In this document: one piece after another, positions 44,564-57,070 of the stretch
Numbering within the stretch: the first letter of the stretch is position 1
How the letters are laid out: each line of letters begins with the position of its first letter
Source of the DNA: Aldrovandia affinis
Taxonomy: Eukaryota; Chordata; Actinopteri; Notacanthiformes; Halosauridae
Length of the DNA: 64,000 nt
Assembly (NCBI GenBank): GCA_029706075.1
Contig: JAINUG010000020.1
Coordinates: 2,743,625-2,807,624 of the forward strand
Reading direction: 5' to 3'
Notes under the pieces: model-generated
Seen by the model: the letters and a program-made list of their open reading frames with translations, nothing else
Databases searched by the model: none
What the model was told of the DNA's origin: nothing
Translations under genes and position numbers: made by a program

Positions 44564-47500
44564 CTGGGGGAAGCCGATTACAGGCAACATTAGGGCTGTG
44601 TGATCACAAGAGACCGATGTGGTCGCATAGCTGGCAGCCACGGTCACACTATGGTTGCAAAGAGTACAGAAGCAAACAGACACACAGAGTTGCACCTTGC
44701 AAACACAGGAGGAGGCAGTGCAGTGATTAAGCAGCCACGTTTGTAACCAGAAGTTTGTTTTCTGGTTTGCCTTTGAGCAAAAAAATACTTTTTTGATCCT
44801 GATTTTACATTCTTTGGTATCCAGTTGTATACATGTATACTGTACAGGCACCCAGGATAAGGGCATCTACTAAGCAAATGGCTACATTACAACAACAACA
44901 ACAACAACAACAACAACAGACAAGCCTACCCACCTGTACCATGATGAGCTTCCTCTCCAGGGGCCGGCCATCAGGCCACTCTTCCCCGAAGCACAGGTGG
45001 ATCTCAAACTGTGGAGGGCGCTCCGACTGGCCTCTCTGATGGGCGATCACATCTGTGCACACAGCGTGGGGTCAGATTTGCGCACGGACAAGTACAGGAT
45101 CTCTGAGCCCTCGGTACGCACTAAGGGGTCAGGGTCAGCATCGCACTGAGGAGTACAGATTTAAGGTTCCCCGAGGCACTCACCACTCAAGAAGGACTCC
45201 AGGGAGAAGAGCTTGACTTTCCTCTGGCGCTCGATGAGGTTTGGGGCGGCGCTGTTGGGGGCACAGGGCCCGGACCAGTACACCTTGCACTGGCAGAGGC
45301 GGACGGCGTAGATGTCGTGGCCGCTCACCTCCAGGATGAGCCCGCGGTCCATCACGTCCAGCAGCCGGTTGGTGAAAAGCCGCTGCTTTTCATTGGTGAT
45401 GTGCTCGGCAGTGGGGAAGCGCAGCTGCTCCAGGCTGACGGGCCCGAACAGCTCCTCCTGGTTCACCATGGGACCCAGGTGCCCGTGAAACAGCCGGCAG
45501 CCCTGGGGGTTGCTGACTGTCATGGCTGGACACACCTCCTTCCCCCGATACTGGAACTGCACCTCCAGGTCTGTCACTGAGAACACATTTGAACGCAGAT
45601 GACGAAATGGGCACAGACGGAGACGCGCGCACACACAGATGTAAATACAGGTAAAGGCACACAAATGGAAAAGCAGATAAGGATACCAAAAGCAGAATGA
45701 CCCACAGATATGTAGAAGACATACAGATTAATAAGGTCATTGTGGTTCTCAAAAGGAAAAGTCCATTAAACTGTTAAATTATGTACGGGCCCCCAGGTGA
45801 CGCAACCAGTAAAGGCACATGTTCTAAGTGCAGGTTGCTCACTGCAGCCTGGGTTCGAGCCTGGGCTGCGCCAGTCCCCTTCGGGTGCGGCAATCGGCTG
45901 TCCACACACGGGGGGGAGGGGAAGCCCCCTGGCCATTGAGAGTTTGGACATTGCCCATCAAATTGGAAGGAACAAAAATCTGAATTGAACAAAAAAATAA
46001 AAAGTAATTACATATCACAACTATAACTATAAAATGTAGAAGCACACTGGATTGTCTCCAACACATTGTATCTGTTCAAGAACTAGGTTTCATTCTGTTA
46101 TTGGCTCCAGCAAATCCACCACTCCAGGTCCAAATGGAATTTTACCCATGCTCACAGAGTACTGCATTTAGCTTGGTGCGTCTGTCAGTCTGTCCGCGCC
46201 AAAGGGCCACAGCAACAATGTATATTGCCGAGGTCTAAGTTTAATCAGAGGGACAAGGGTCTGCAAACCTTTATAAGCACACAGTTCTCAACACAATCCT
46301 ACCTCTATCTCATTCTGCCCCTAGGGCTAGTAAAAACGTCAAGTTCATACACCGGGCATGGTTGGTCACGCTGCTTTCCCTTCTTAAATCTAGGGCGATA
46401 CTCACTGGGGAGCGAGCTGATCCACATCTCAGGGGTGGAGAGAATGGAGTCCAGACCCGGCGGGCGCATCTCAACGTCCAGGGGCTCCTCCTTGGGCCAC
46501 ACCTCGGCTGGGGGGCAGCTTGGAGGCTGGACGGGGGAGACGGAACCCTCAGGGGGCCACACAACCGGAACTGGAGAGGCGTCTAGACCTGGGGACACAG
46601 AAGCATGCACCTGACATACTGCACAGGGCTGTTCCTGGCTCAAGCTCAACACTCCGCAATGACCATTTGTATTCAATGTCATTGTAATCTCCGTTAAACA
46701 GCACAGCACAGCCCAGCAAATAAACAAACAAACACACAGGAAATCATTGTAAATGTATTCGTAAAATGTAACTAAAATGCGAATATATTGTGACCAATAA
46801 GCTAATAACTATAAACAACTCAGTTATTTTGCCATTTATGGTGCAATTTGTAGCTGTAACCTGCAAGGATCAGTGTTTGCGAGCGTTATTAAGGTGGACT
46901 TCTACCTTTGGGTGGGTATGGGGGGAGTGGCTCCTGGGGGTCTTCTTCATCTTCCAGGTCTGCATCATTGTCATCCCATGGGACAGAACCTGTGGACCCT
47001 GAGGAGAGAGAGAGAGAGGGAGAGGGATTCAGACTTCAAGAGCAGTTTTCAAACAGTAGCATGGCATCAGAGGACACTGCTGCTAGGCATCCAAGCCATG
47101 CACTTCACCTGCATGACCTCAGTAGAATGGTTTCTCAAAATGGCTTTTATATTCCATTGAATATGTAAAAACACTTTGCACTTCTAGGCTCACAAATCAA
47201 TTCTGTCAACGCTTGCTAAATCCACGGCCATTCGGACCCTCAGTTGTGGCCATCTCTCTCTAAAAGGATCACCTGCAATCTTCTGCAAGAGACTCAAAAT
47301 GTATCTTTTCAGACACTACCATTGAATTCTGTACATCTACCCAATTGTCAACACCACTGCCTACTTGCTCAACACCTCTTGTACATGTATCCCTGCCTAC
47401 TCATTTAATTGTAAAAAATTGCATTTTATTTTTTTTGTACTAACCTTTTCCTTCCCAGTGTTACAGGTATGGTATGCAGCTGCCTACAATGACGTCTATG

Positions 47501-49082
47501 CTGCACTGATCTCTTGTGCGAACTATGATTGTTCCTATCATGTATTAATGCACATCCTGCAAGTCACTCTGGATAAGAGCATCTGCTAAATGCTTAAAAT
47601 GTAAATGGATACATTTAAACATGTATGAGTATGATTAGGGGGGCACTATTCACACAACCAAGTAGATATGAATGCCCAATGCAATGACGGGTTCTGTATT
47701 GTGCAACTTGCAGTTGAGACACTGGGGTTGTTATTAAGGGTGCACCGATCTGGATTTTTATGGCTGATACTGATTGCCAATTGTTTTACAACCAAATTGA
47801 AAAATACGGATGATTTTTTCAAATTAAGAGGCAACAAAGTAAATATTAAGAACTGGTCATTTCTGAATGTTTTTTTAACTGGATATTTCAATAATCATGT
47901 CTGTTGCATATTATGCATATTTCTCTTATGCATATTTCATACATGTAATAAAAAGCATCGTTTTTGAACAAAGAAAGTATGTTTCTTTTATGCATGTTTG
48001 GACATGTAAATCAAACAAAAATCATAAATAACAAGCATAAATATGTCAGAAAGCTGGCAGGGAGCTATTGGAAAAACACATTGCATGGACAGCCATAATA
48101 GCTAGAATTGTCATTGGGACAGGGAACATCACTCTGAGAAGAGTCACAGACAGCTGTTATGAGATTCTACAAAGTGGCCATTTGTGGCTATGGATTCTAG
48201 AACAGCCGATTGCCATTTTTCATTACGATTTCATCTCATAGCCGATCGATCGATACACCCCTGTTGTTTGACTCCAAATGTTAGCTCCTGATTAGAAAAA
48301 CTTATGTATATAAATCTTTCCCGAATATTTCACCTCCTACTGCAAAGTGTCCTCATCACCCAAACATGTGTTGTTCCCATCGTTTCCACCAGCAACTTGG
48401 TTTTCCCTGGAGGTTTTCCATTCTAGCACTAACTAGGCCGTGCCCTGTTAAGATTCTACAAATGAATTACAGAAGACCAGGTCTTACTTATTGCAGTTAA
48501 GACAAACAGTAATCACATTACATTACAGTATGTTGGTCTGCATTCTCAATGTTAGGATTGTAGCTACAATTTCAGGAATGTGACCTGGGTTGCTGAGAGG
48601 CTGTGGGATGTCACAGACTTCGTAGATCTTGAGCGGGTTCATGGGCACCACCTTGGTGCCATCATAGATTAGATTGAACTCGCGGCTCTTGTTGAGGGCA
48701 CACCGCAGCTGCGCCTTCCATTTGGCTGGATCGGGTTCATCTACGCCCTCCTGGAACTTCCCAGTCTCCACCGCCCAGGCCTGTGGACAGAAGGGACAGT
48801 GAGCTGGGCGTTCTTGTAAGGTCAGCGACTTGGCACAGGCATTGTCTTCCTGCAGGCACCCCCTACCCCTCCCCTCACCTAAGCCCGTGTTTGTGGAACA
48901 GTGCTGACCTTAAAGATTGTGTTCTCCTCCTCGTGCTGGGGCGTGTGGCGGGTGGCGTGTTTCCAGGGAATTTGGAAGCGTTTGGCCTCACGGTCCTGCC
49001 ACATCAAGCCTGGGTGAAGCCCACTGTCCACCTGAGCCACCAACCAGGGCTTGAGCCGCACACGCCGCGGGTGGACTGCCAT
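44333..49082 (-). CDS. irf6: interferon regulatory factor 6
   Basis: Seven coding exons: 49082-48909, 48780-48585, 46998-46906, 46588-46406, 45576-45184, 45052-44934 and 44563-44333. Every border has AG and GT and the phases join to 1389 bases, 462 residues plus stop, close to mammalian IRF6 (467). Exons 1-2 encode the winged-helix DNA-binding domain with its tryptophans ([54 protein letters not shown]). Exons 3-4 are an acidic proline-rich linker. Exons 5-7 encode the IRF association domain ([41 protein letters not shown]). The [13 protein letters not shown] start and the linker fit IRF6 rather than its paralogue IRF5. IRF6 drives keratinocyte and periderm differentiation. No frameshift or missing residue is visible. 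Introns hold a SINE, a LINE tail and a hAT MITE. Confidence 0.95.
44890..44919. repeat. (CAA)n microsatellite in irf6 intron 6
   Basis: Ten CAA units about 15 bp from the exon 6 donor. Confidence 0.95.
44934..45052 (-). CDS. irf6: irf6 coding exon 6
   Basis: DVIAHQRGQ through [20 protein letters not shown]; donor GTGGGT followed closely by a (GTT)n run. Confidence 0.92.
45184..45576 (-). CDS. irf6: irf6 coding exon 5
   Basis: Largest exon, 393 bases: first two thirds of the association domain from [14 protein letters not shown] to [11 protein letters not shown]; donor GTGAGT. Confidence 0.93.
45777..46010 (+). repeat. tRNA-derived SINE in irf6 intron 4
   Basis: CGCAACCAGTAAAGGCACATG then CTGGGTTCGAGCCTGGGC (B-box like), a GC-rich body and an A-rich tail AACAAAAAAATAAAAAG. 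Plus strand, against irf6. Confidence 0.75.
46406..46588 (-). CDS. irf6: irf6 coding exon 4
   Basis: Proline-rich linker with [13 protein letters not shown] and EMWISSLP, matching the family before the association domain; donor GTGAGT. Confidence 0.9.
46906..46998 (-). CDS. irf6: irf6 coding exon 3
   Basis: Acidic linker [20 protein letters not shown]; acceptor CTCAG behind a CT-rich tract, donor GTAGAA. Confidence 0.9.
47228..47606 (+). repeat. LINE 3' end (L2-like), copy B, in irf6 intron 2
   Basis: Same word order as 35720-36120: CACTACCATTGAATTCTGTACATCTA, CCTTTTCCTTCCCAGTGTTACAGGTATGGTA and TGGATAAGAGCATCTGCTAAATGC. Confidence 0.75.
47735..48262. mobile_element. hAT-type MITE in irf6 intron 2
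   Basis: Begins TAAGGGTGCACCGATC and ends GATCGATCGATACACCCCT. The flanking octamers GTTGTTAT and GTTGTTTG match at six of eight positions, so the target duplication is imperfect. No coding. Confidence 0.6.
48585..48780 (-). CDS. irf6: irf6 coding exon 2
   Basis: Recognition-helix half of the DNA-binding domain ([20 protein letters not shown]) up to the [10 protein letters not shown] linker; donor GTCACA, phase 1. Confidence 0.93.
48909..49082 (-). CDS. irf6: irf6 coding exon 1
   Basis: Start ATG and first half of the DNA-binding domain, 58 codons, ending in phase 0 at NTIFK before donor GTCAGC. Any 5' UTR exon upstream was not identified. Confidence 0.93.
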
Positions 49083-49284
49083 CAGCTACACAACATGACA
49101 GACGCGTCAGTCCGAAAATGAGAACATACTGTTTAAGACTCTAAAATAGCTTGGTCCTGAAGCACCTGTGTACTGCTCAATTCATGCGTTTTGATATAGT
49201 GGTAAAATGAATAATTATCTGGATTTGACACTCCTTCAAAGTTATCAGCATTCAATTCTTGAAGACAGAAATGTAAAAAAAATA

Positions 49285-49508
49285 TGGTAACGGTGGGCAG
49301 CTAGCCTAGCCACAGAAATGCTAGCTGCCCTCCATTGTGCTTTGTGTATAGCATGCTAGGTGGCTAACAGTAGCCTACGAAACTAGAACATTTCCCAGAG
49401 GCCCTTGCGGCCAGCTAGGCGTAAGATTGCTAGCTAGTTATGTTCATAATGGTCTAAATGTTCTTGTATGAGGAACCACGTGATTGGAATGAAAGCCCCT
49501 TGTTTGGA
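49285..49508 (+). repeat. truncated gypsy LTR
   Basis: TGGTAACGGTGGGCAGCTAGCC onward is about 93% alike to the first 200 bases of the LTR at 53916-54257 and breaks off after GAAAGCCCCTTGTTTGG. It could be the 5' LTR of the same element or an older solo fragment. Confidence 0.75.
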
Positions 49509-51246
49509 ACGAATCGACGCTGAGATCAGGAGGATGGAAGAAGAGAGTCGTCCGGACGGGAAGACCATAGTGGTGGGCGTTACGGTTCCTTTCAGGGACA
49601 CAGATTCTTTGACTCAGTTCCCTAAGAGGATTCGTTCACGGATTTGTTCAACAGTTCCTTCTGCTGCTATCGTTCAGACTCCGAATGAGAACGAGAGTTA
49701 TGCAGTGACTGGGTCCGACTCCATCAGTAAATATTGTTTAACTGAGTCAATCATTCAATTTCAATTACGATAAATTTTAAGGGACCGTGTAACAATAGGA
49801 TAAATAAAAACAATAAAAGGGTAATGTCAACAACAATTATAATATTTATTGGTAACATGGAACAAACAGCCTAAAAATAAAAGCCTTTCATGGTTAATTT
49901 CTCAGATCAGAAGGAACATCTCCAACAAATACTTGAAAGGACAACCTTTCTAAGTAGGCTACATATTACCAAGTGATCATTCACATGGACACAAATGTCC
50001 ATTAATAAATTTAGCCTATGTGCCACCTAGGTATTTATGCTGGCTAATTTAAGGTGTGACTTGCATTGTGTCGGTTTCCTGCATCATAGCCTACATTGTT
50101 CACCAAGCTATCTGCACTAATATTAAAACAATGTTGACCTCTAGAATTATCAACAAAGTTGTGATACATTCATATAGCCTAGCATATGATGTTTGAATAC
50201 AGGTACTCCTCACTTAACGACCGAGTTCCGTTCCTACGACTAGGTCGTTAAGCGAATTGGTCGATAAGCGAGGAGCCGCCCCTTACCGATATTTCGAGCA
50301 TACTGAACTGTTAGGGGGTTTGTGTGAACCGTCGTTAGATATTGTTTTAATGTCACCATTTCTAACATTTTTTGTATATTTTTTAATGTTTATACAGTAG
50401 TGTACTGTATACTGTAATAAACAGAATATACATATATATTCTAATATTCTATTCATATATACATCAGCTCTAATATACATTACTTAGGTTTGCATACTGT
50501 AAATACAGGTAATCGTTTTTATTTATTCTGAATCAGAAAAGGTCTAAAGGAAACTCCAACTTGATAACTTTAATTTGCATAACTCTTACATATTACAGAA
50601 TCTAAAAATACAATCAGCAAAAATGTATATTCGAAATATGTAGTCTTGGAGATTGCAAACGCTAGTGTAGTGAATAATGACCGACTGCGGGAACGAGACT
50701 GAGACTGAGAAAGGGTGATGCGAGATGAGATGCTTGACGCTGAGACGCTTTTGCTTTGAATTTTATACTCAGTCTCAGGGAAGTTCGTCATTGCAATATG
50801 AAGACATTATGAGGAGGGAGAGACGTAGAGCTGAAGCGACTACGTAGGCTAGTGTCTCGTTCCGAGGAACGAGAGCAACAGCATGTCCAGTTCCAGTTCC
50901 TTCACGGATTCGGTCCTCAGTCAGTTCCAGTTCAGTAACTGGAGTTACTGTTGCTTTTGGTCACCCCACCGGGAGGTCAAGTGCTCAAGTGCTTCAGTGC
51001 TGTCGTTAGCTAATGGCTACTACAGACTAGAGCCCAATGGTGGAAATTGGAGTTGCTGCAGTTTCAACGAAAGGCAACTTTAGATTAACCAAAGGACCCG
51101 ACACAGAGGTGAATCAGCTCCTTTCATTCTACAAAAGGATTTGTTCAAAAGGAACGAATCATTCACGAACAACACCCCACTAGAAGACCACGGTGTGAAG
51201 AAAGAAGACTCCACTCCAGGGGTCGCTGAGAGAGTTCCTCCCGCGC
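49509..51246. other. repeat-rich, no gene recognised
   Basis: The left part and the right part (about 50830-51180) share GAACGAATC/GATTCGTTC and TTCACGGATT words in both orientations, as in fish MITEs with GAACGAATCATTCACGAAC ends. TACTCCTCACTTAACGACCG at about 50203 belongs to another interspersed repeat. Confidence 0.45.
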
Positions 51247-52187
51247 ATGGGCAGGGGCCCAGATTAGCAATTGTCCTATCGTCCCAGACGACAAAAAATT
51301 AAGAAGGACGACCTTCGATTTCCAAGTGATCATCCTGCTGACGACTGTGAATTTAGGATTTTTTATTAGTTAACTGGAACTATTTCTGTTTTACACTCAC
51401 ATCGTAACAAACACGTCATGCACAGATATTCAAAAATATTTCCGAAGTTCCAAATGGGAAACGCGGCACATTGTCACTCGCATGCAGTCTGTGCTCACCG
51501 CGTTTGTTACTGTTGCTATGCCAGACTGCAGCAGTCAAGCAAGTTCGTGGAGTGCGGCACATAGACACAACAGCGAGAACTATCTAGTTAGTTAGCTAGC
51601 TAATGTTAGTGTTCATGGACATTGGGTATCAATATCCGTTGTTGCTAGTTGCTTGCTAACACAAGGCTTAGTAAGTGATCATGCATTTATCACTTACCAA
51701 GCCTTGAATTAGCAAGCAATATCCGTGAACACTAGCTAGCTAGTTACTGTCTATATTCAGTTCAGTGAGCCCTCCTGCCAGGCTGGAGAATTGCTGTAAT
51801 TTTCCTGCAGTGATTTCTCATCTCCGTCCTACAGTCCAAGCACAAATCATTCCCACATCCCTGCTCAGTTAAATCTAGGAATTATTAGCTAGCTATTACC
51901 TGCCATACCACACTATAGTTTGGAATGGAAAAATCTCTCGTTCGAGTCCCAACTGCGGGCACCCGTCAGAGCTTCACTGCTACACAGTCCCATGAGCACA
52001 CGCTGCACAAGTCAAACAAATATCCGTGTAGAAAATAAATAACGTTAACCGTCGTGTCTATCTTTGGGCTGCATACGACGTAGTGATCGCATTTTCAAAG
52101 ATGTGGAGATTTATTGAGGGTGCAAATCCACCCCCCAATAAAAAGGCTAAAACCAAAGAAGATCAGCTAAAAACTCAGCGAAAATAA
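51247..52187 (+). mobile_element. 5' part of a hAT element
   Basis: CAGGGGCCCAGATTAGC at about 51250 looks like a hAT end. An ATG at 52101 opens MWRFIEGANPPPNKKAKTKE, the usual start of a hAT zinc-finger transposase family, but stops at 52187. The rest is replaced by gypsy sequence. Confidence 0.55.
51594..51750. repeat. long imperfect palindrome
   Basis: The inner arms 51653-51679 and 51689-51716 pair (TTGCTAA..AAGGCTTAGTAAGTGAT against ATCACTTAC.AAGCCTTGAATTAGCAA). Outer arms rich in AGCTAGC and GTGTTCA also pair. Confidence 0.75.
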
Positions 52188-52194
52188 GAGTTAG

Positions 52195-53915
52195 AGAGCA
52201 GAGATCGCATCGCAAGCACTTCAGGGCATACCACACCGGAAAGCCCTTCATGCTCTGGACCGACCACACCTCCCTTCAATGGCTGCTGTTTTTAAAGACC
52301 CAGAGGAACAAGTAGCCCGCTGGCTAGAGGCTCTACAAGAGCTCGGCTTCAAAACAGAACATTGGGCACCTGAATGCCAATGCGCTGTCTCGTCGCCGCT
52401 GCGGCGTGGAAGCCTGCGGTCACTGCGAGCTGGTGGAGGAAAAAGACGCAAAGAAAGGCCGGAGCTGTGTGGCTGCCGCCATGCCCGACACCAACCCCCT
52501 GACAGCGATAGGCGACCTAATGCCTCCTCAAGTCCACGCAGCCCAGGAGGGAGATGAAGAGGTCGGCCCGGTGCTTCAGTGGCTAAGAACAGGGGTGAGG
52601 CCTAATCACGCCCAGCAGTCAATCAGCTGGAGGCTCAGGGGGGCTCGCTCCACCTCCATGACAACATGCTGTACCGCCGCTGGTCAGACCCAGCCCGGGG
52701 CGTCATCCGCCTGCAGCTCGTAACCCTCCATCAGCTACGGCCCACTATTCTATGCCTGCTCCACGGCACCGCAGGGTCCGGACACTACGGCGTCAACAAA
52801 ACGCTGCACCACCTCTGAGAGCAGTTTTACTGGGGGTGTTGCCGTCGAGATGTGATCTCCCACTGCTGCCGGTGCAATGCCTGCAATGCAAAGAAAAGTC
52901 CGCCGGGGCACTCTCACGGCCCCCTGGAGCAAGCTGCATGCGGCGCCCCAATGGAGAGTGGCGATCAACGTGCTGAGTCCATTTCCAGTGTCGGAGTCCG
53001 GCAACCGCTACGTCCTCACGGCGATGGGACTACTTCACCAAGTGGCCGGAGGTGTACGTGATCCCATCACACCGTCTCCTGGAGGGGATGTTCTGCCAGT
53101 TCGGTATGCCAGCTGAGCTACACAGCGACCAAGGGAGAAACTTTGAGAGTCAAGTGTTCAGTGAGGCGTGCCGCAGGCTCGCCATACGAAAGACTCGCAC
53201 CACTCCACTCCATGCGCAAAGCGACGGCCTGGTGGAGCGTTTCAATCGCACCCTCACCACGCAGCTGGCCCTCCTCACCTCAAGGCATCAGAAGGACTGG
53301 GATGCCCATCTCTCCTTGGTCCTGCTGTCATAACGGTCGGCAGTCCATGGAGCGCATGCCGGCGTCCCTCATGATGGGACGCCTGTCAGCTTGATCTTCG
53401 GCTGCCCGCCGGACTTGGAACTGCCCCGCCAACCTGGGCTCGAGTACGCCCATCAGCTGCAAGATCGCCTCGACCACGTACACCAACTGGCCCATGATCA
53501 TCAGCAGAGGGCGGAGCAGTGACCGAAAAGAAACCACGACACACGCTGCACGGGTCGGAAGTTTCAAGCAGGCGAACGGGTGTGGGTGTTTAATCCTCGA
53601 AGGAGAAAGGGTCAGTCACCAAAGCTGGACAGCAACTGGGAAGGGCCCTGCCTCGTCCTCAAATGACTTTCAGACGTGGTCTTCAAGCTGCGACTTCATC
53701 AAAGGCGTCGGATAGTGGTGCTACACCGCGATCGAGTCGCCCCGTACCTGGGTGATGAGGAATGCTCCTCGACCCCAAGAGAGAGACACTCATCGCCCTG
53801 TCGCAGCCCGCTGACTCACCTCCGCTCCCCAGCAACTCACCATCAGCGGCATGGACCCCGGTTCGCCGCCGCCAGGTCCCAACCACTGACATCGCCACCG
53901 ACAAACGGGGGGTAG
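52195..53915 (+). pseudogene. Ty3/gypsy pol remnant (RNase H end and integrase)
   Basis: The plus strand shows, in changing frames, the RNase H end (FMLWTDHTSLQWL, ARWLEALQELGFKTEHW, NANALSRRRC at about 52370), the H2C2 finger (GSGHYGVNKTLHHL, CCRCNACNAKK, 52780-52900) and the integrase core (SGNRYVLTAM, MPAELHSDQGRNFESQVF, LHAQSDGLVERFNRTL, 53000-53250). Stops and shifts occur every few hundred bases, e.g. near 52290, 52815 and 52970. A C-terminal chromatin-type region follows, then a polypurine tract AAACGGGGGG at 53903. Here integrase follows RNase H, the usual gypsy order, unlike the array at 7989-14916. Confidence 0.85.
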
Positions 53916-54257
53916 TGTAACAGTGGGCAGCTAGCCTAGCCACAGAAATGCTAGCTGCCCTCCATTGCACTTTGTGTATAGCATGCTAGGTGGCTAATAG
54001 TAGCCTACGAAAATAGAACATGTCCCAGGGGCCCTTGCGGCCAGCTAGGCATAAGATTGCTAGCTAGTTATGTTCATAATGGTATAAATGTTCTAATGAG
54101 AGGACCCACATGTGATTGGAATGAAAGCCCCTTTTGCAAATTATGTTTGGATGTGTATATGTGACGACCCTGTGCTACAGGCTTTATTCTAATAAAGAAG
54201 TAGTACTGAAATGGAAAAGCAAAGTCTCTTGATTCCGTGGCATCCACCGCTACAACA
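53916..54257 (+). repeat. gypsy 3' LTR
   Basis: Begins TGTAACAGTGGGCAGC right after the polypurine tract and ends ..CACCGCTACAACA; an AATAAAG signal is at about 54191. Its first half matches 49285-49508. Confidence 0.8.
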
Positions 54258-57070
54258 TGTACATAAATGCTGGGGCATCCATGTGTATCACGCCTTACAT
54301 GTTTGCAGCTCAGCCCTGACTTTGTTCTAATTTACCTTCAAACAGTTCTAATGCCTTGTCTTTCTGAATTGGAATTCAGTATGGGGTACTGTGTCAGCGA
54401 GGCCTGTATGATCATCATTATAATTTTTATTTTTATTATTAAGATTATTATTATTAATAATAATAATAATAACCAGGTGCTTTTTGGCTGCCTATTAGTA
54501 GTTTTTGTCGTCTCAACAACCGTAGTTAAAAGCGTAAATTTTACATGAACTACTACTAGCTAACATATAATTGGAACTCCAGTTTCAAATGCACTGGTTT
54601 CCGAAACCGGCGGTGCTATGGTTACCCTCAAGCATCGAAACTCGAATATCCCCCCCTTAATATCCTATAAAAACTTCGTGCATACAATTGTTAATAATAA
54701 AAATACAAACATTGTTTCAGTTTGGCAGATTAGAGCTGTGTCACAGTAGCCCACACTTAATTCCATTTGAACCATGCTTGTCTATGCCCACTAGTCTAAA
54801 TTGTACAGATATTGGCAGTTAATAACAACAATGTTAAGTGAAATCATTTCACAAACATTAACAATAGCGACATTTCATCCTTTATATTTTAGGCCTACGG
54901 TGCGGGCGTAGTTTACCAAGGTTGGAAAATTCAGACAAGGTACGTTCACATTATGGCGCTGTTGGTTTGGAGGTAGTTTTCCACATTTTCTGATCAACTA
55001 TGGCAAATAGCCTAGTTTTGAGTGCCACTACCTGTCGTGCTGAACTTGTTCATAAACCCTAGCCTTTTGGTTTAAACGAATTTGTTTTTGAACTTGTTTG
55101 TCTTGTGCACAAAGTTGAGACGATGGCTTGACAAAACTAACTCATTTGAAGGTTTGTCACCGACCATTTAAAAAATGGGACTACACGACCCTTGTCCAGA
55201 GGTGAAATGAAGCCGCAGTTTCAGCCGGCTTCATTTCACGCAATCGGCATCTAAAATACACCTTGCCATAATATTTTTTAAGGAAATATCTAATTTCACA
55301 GAGGATACAGCTATCGTAGCTTCAAGTTAAGCTAAATGTATGTTTGTTGCTTTTGTACTTCGACTTAACCCGGCCATTCACAACTAAAATTCTAAAATAT
55401 TCAGAGGAAAATGAACAACAGCCATGTCAACCTTAGAGATCGAATGAAGCAATTGGTTTCAATATCCCGAAAGTGCTTATTTTCCCCAACAGAATAACAT
55501 TCCGCTGTTCAACTTACCTGCAGTCACGGTGTACCAGGAAGTAGCTACCTCTCCAACCCGATAACCAGGGCCACGTCCTAACCTTTCACAAATAAATGTT
55601 CTTCCCTTAAATTTCAGTATACCAAACACATGCACACCCACCATACGGTATTACAGAGTAAACACGTATTTTTCTTGTTTGCTTTAAGCCATTGGTTCAG
55701 TTTCCTCCTCATAACTTTGCTAAACTTGACCCTCCCCTTCTCGAAACTCAGGTATGTCCGTGACGTTTCAGTCCGACACACCTTTTCAGCCCCAAAACAA
55801 CCGGGAAACTTTCGATCTGGCCAGTTGATCTCCGTCTCATTTTATTTTAGCCTACATTTTTTTTTGCCAATGTTGCCATTATAATTTCAGTGTCATTTCA
55901 AATTCAAATGAAGTACCACAGGCTAATTAATGGACGGTATAATGCCATGATAAATTGATTGAATTGTAGGCTACTGTACGGACTACATCGAAAGCTTCAA
56001 TTTCTATAACATAATAACAACATATATAATTGTGCAATTCTGTACCGTGCATAGGTATTCGGCTGCTCTAATTATTATGCAACTTTGTTAACCGCCTTGT
56101 AGTAGAACCCAAGTTCTTCAATGAAGCACATATCATTTCATTAAATTATGTATTGCCAATGTCGTTATCAATATTCTGAAGTTGCTGCTTTTTCAACACC
56201 ACGCCCTGAAACTGCCCCGGGCAGTTTATATCCGACGAAGCGGCGTGTGACGGTGAGTCTGCAAGTGATCTAATAGCAAGTATGGGATTCCCAGAGTTTC
56301 GGCATGCCTGAGAACAGTGACATATGTTATGATGACGAATCGGCGAACATGCGGCAGAGGTAAAAACAACAGATACTCCCAAAAGTAGCCAAACTTCCGT
56401 GCATTTAGGCTATGGTAAAAATGTGGCTTTCTTACCCATATTGTTACAGTACTTGATTGACAAAAAGTCCACTGTTCCTTCATAAAAAAACTATTTAAAC
56501 ACATTAGAATACTTAATTGAGATGCCTCTAATAAACAAAGCTATGTCGATGTTATGTTTGCTTTGTCAGTCCATTTATAGTGTTGGTCTACTCTCACTAT
56601 TATTTGTAATAATTACTTTACCTATACCTGTGAAATATGTATTAGTCCTGTGTGACTATGTCTGAACAGACAGAGATGGTCTGATGCCAGTTTTTCAGAA
56701 AATGTTTTTTGTCACATACTGTATTTGGGCTCCTTATTGGATTTCAATAATGCAGGTCCTAGATGTTAGCAAACATTGCCTGATCCAGAGGTTCGCAATT
56801 TTTTTTATCTGACCTATCCCTAAAATGACCACCCCAATATAAATATTTCATGATTACAATGATCACAATATTACAGGCAAAGTTTATTTAGTCTAAAAAT
56901 AGAAAATATGTAACTTGTATGGAAATAGAAATAAAATATACTTAGGAAAGTATTTTTCATTTTTGAATCTGGAGAAGCTTCCTGTTCCAACTGTCCAAGC
57001 AGAACAAATTGCTAAATAGACCATCATACATCAGAAGGAGGGCTTTGGGCTCTAACATAATCTAATCTAA
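54258..57070. other. no gene recognised
   Basis: AT-rich, with an (ATT)n tract at 54418-54470. No exon or element could be supported; upstream non-coding exons of irf6 might lie here but cannot be recognised. Confidence 0.45.

Noticed and set aside
44833-45039. Open frame with a glutamine run on the plus strand
   Set aside because: It is a (CAA)n microsatellite in an irf6 intron read in the sense strand; the frame then runs antisense through exon 6.
45317-45580. Open frames antisense to irf6 exon 5
   Set aside because: They are GC-rich shadow frames of a conserved exon, with no family resemblance of their own.
44333-49082. Alternative call of irf5
   Set aside because: The N-terminal [18 protein letters not shown] start and the linker and C-terminal motifs fit IRF6; IRF5 has a longer, different N-terminus.
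55630-55884. Plus-strand frame with hydrophobic stretches
   Set aside because: AT-rich, no family match, no splice or promoter support.
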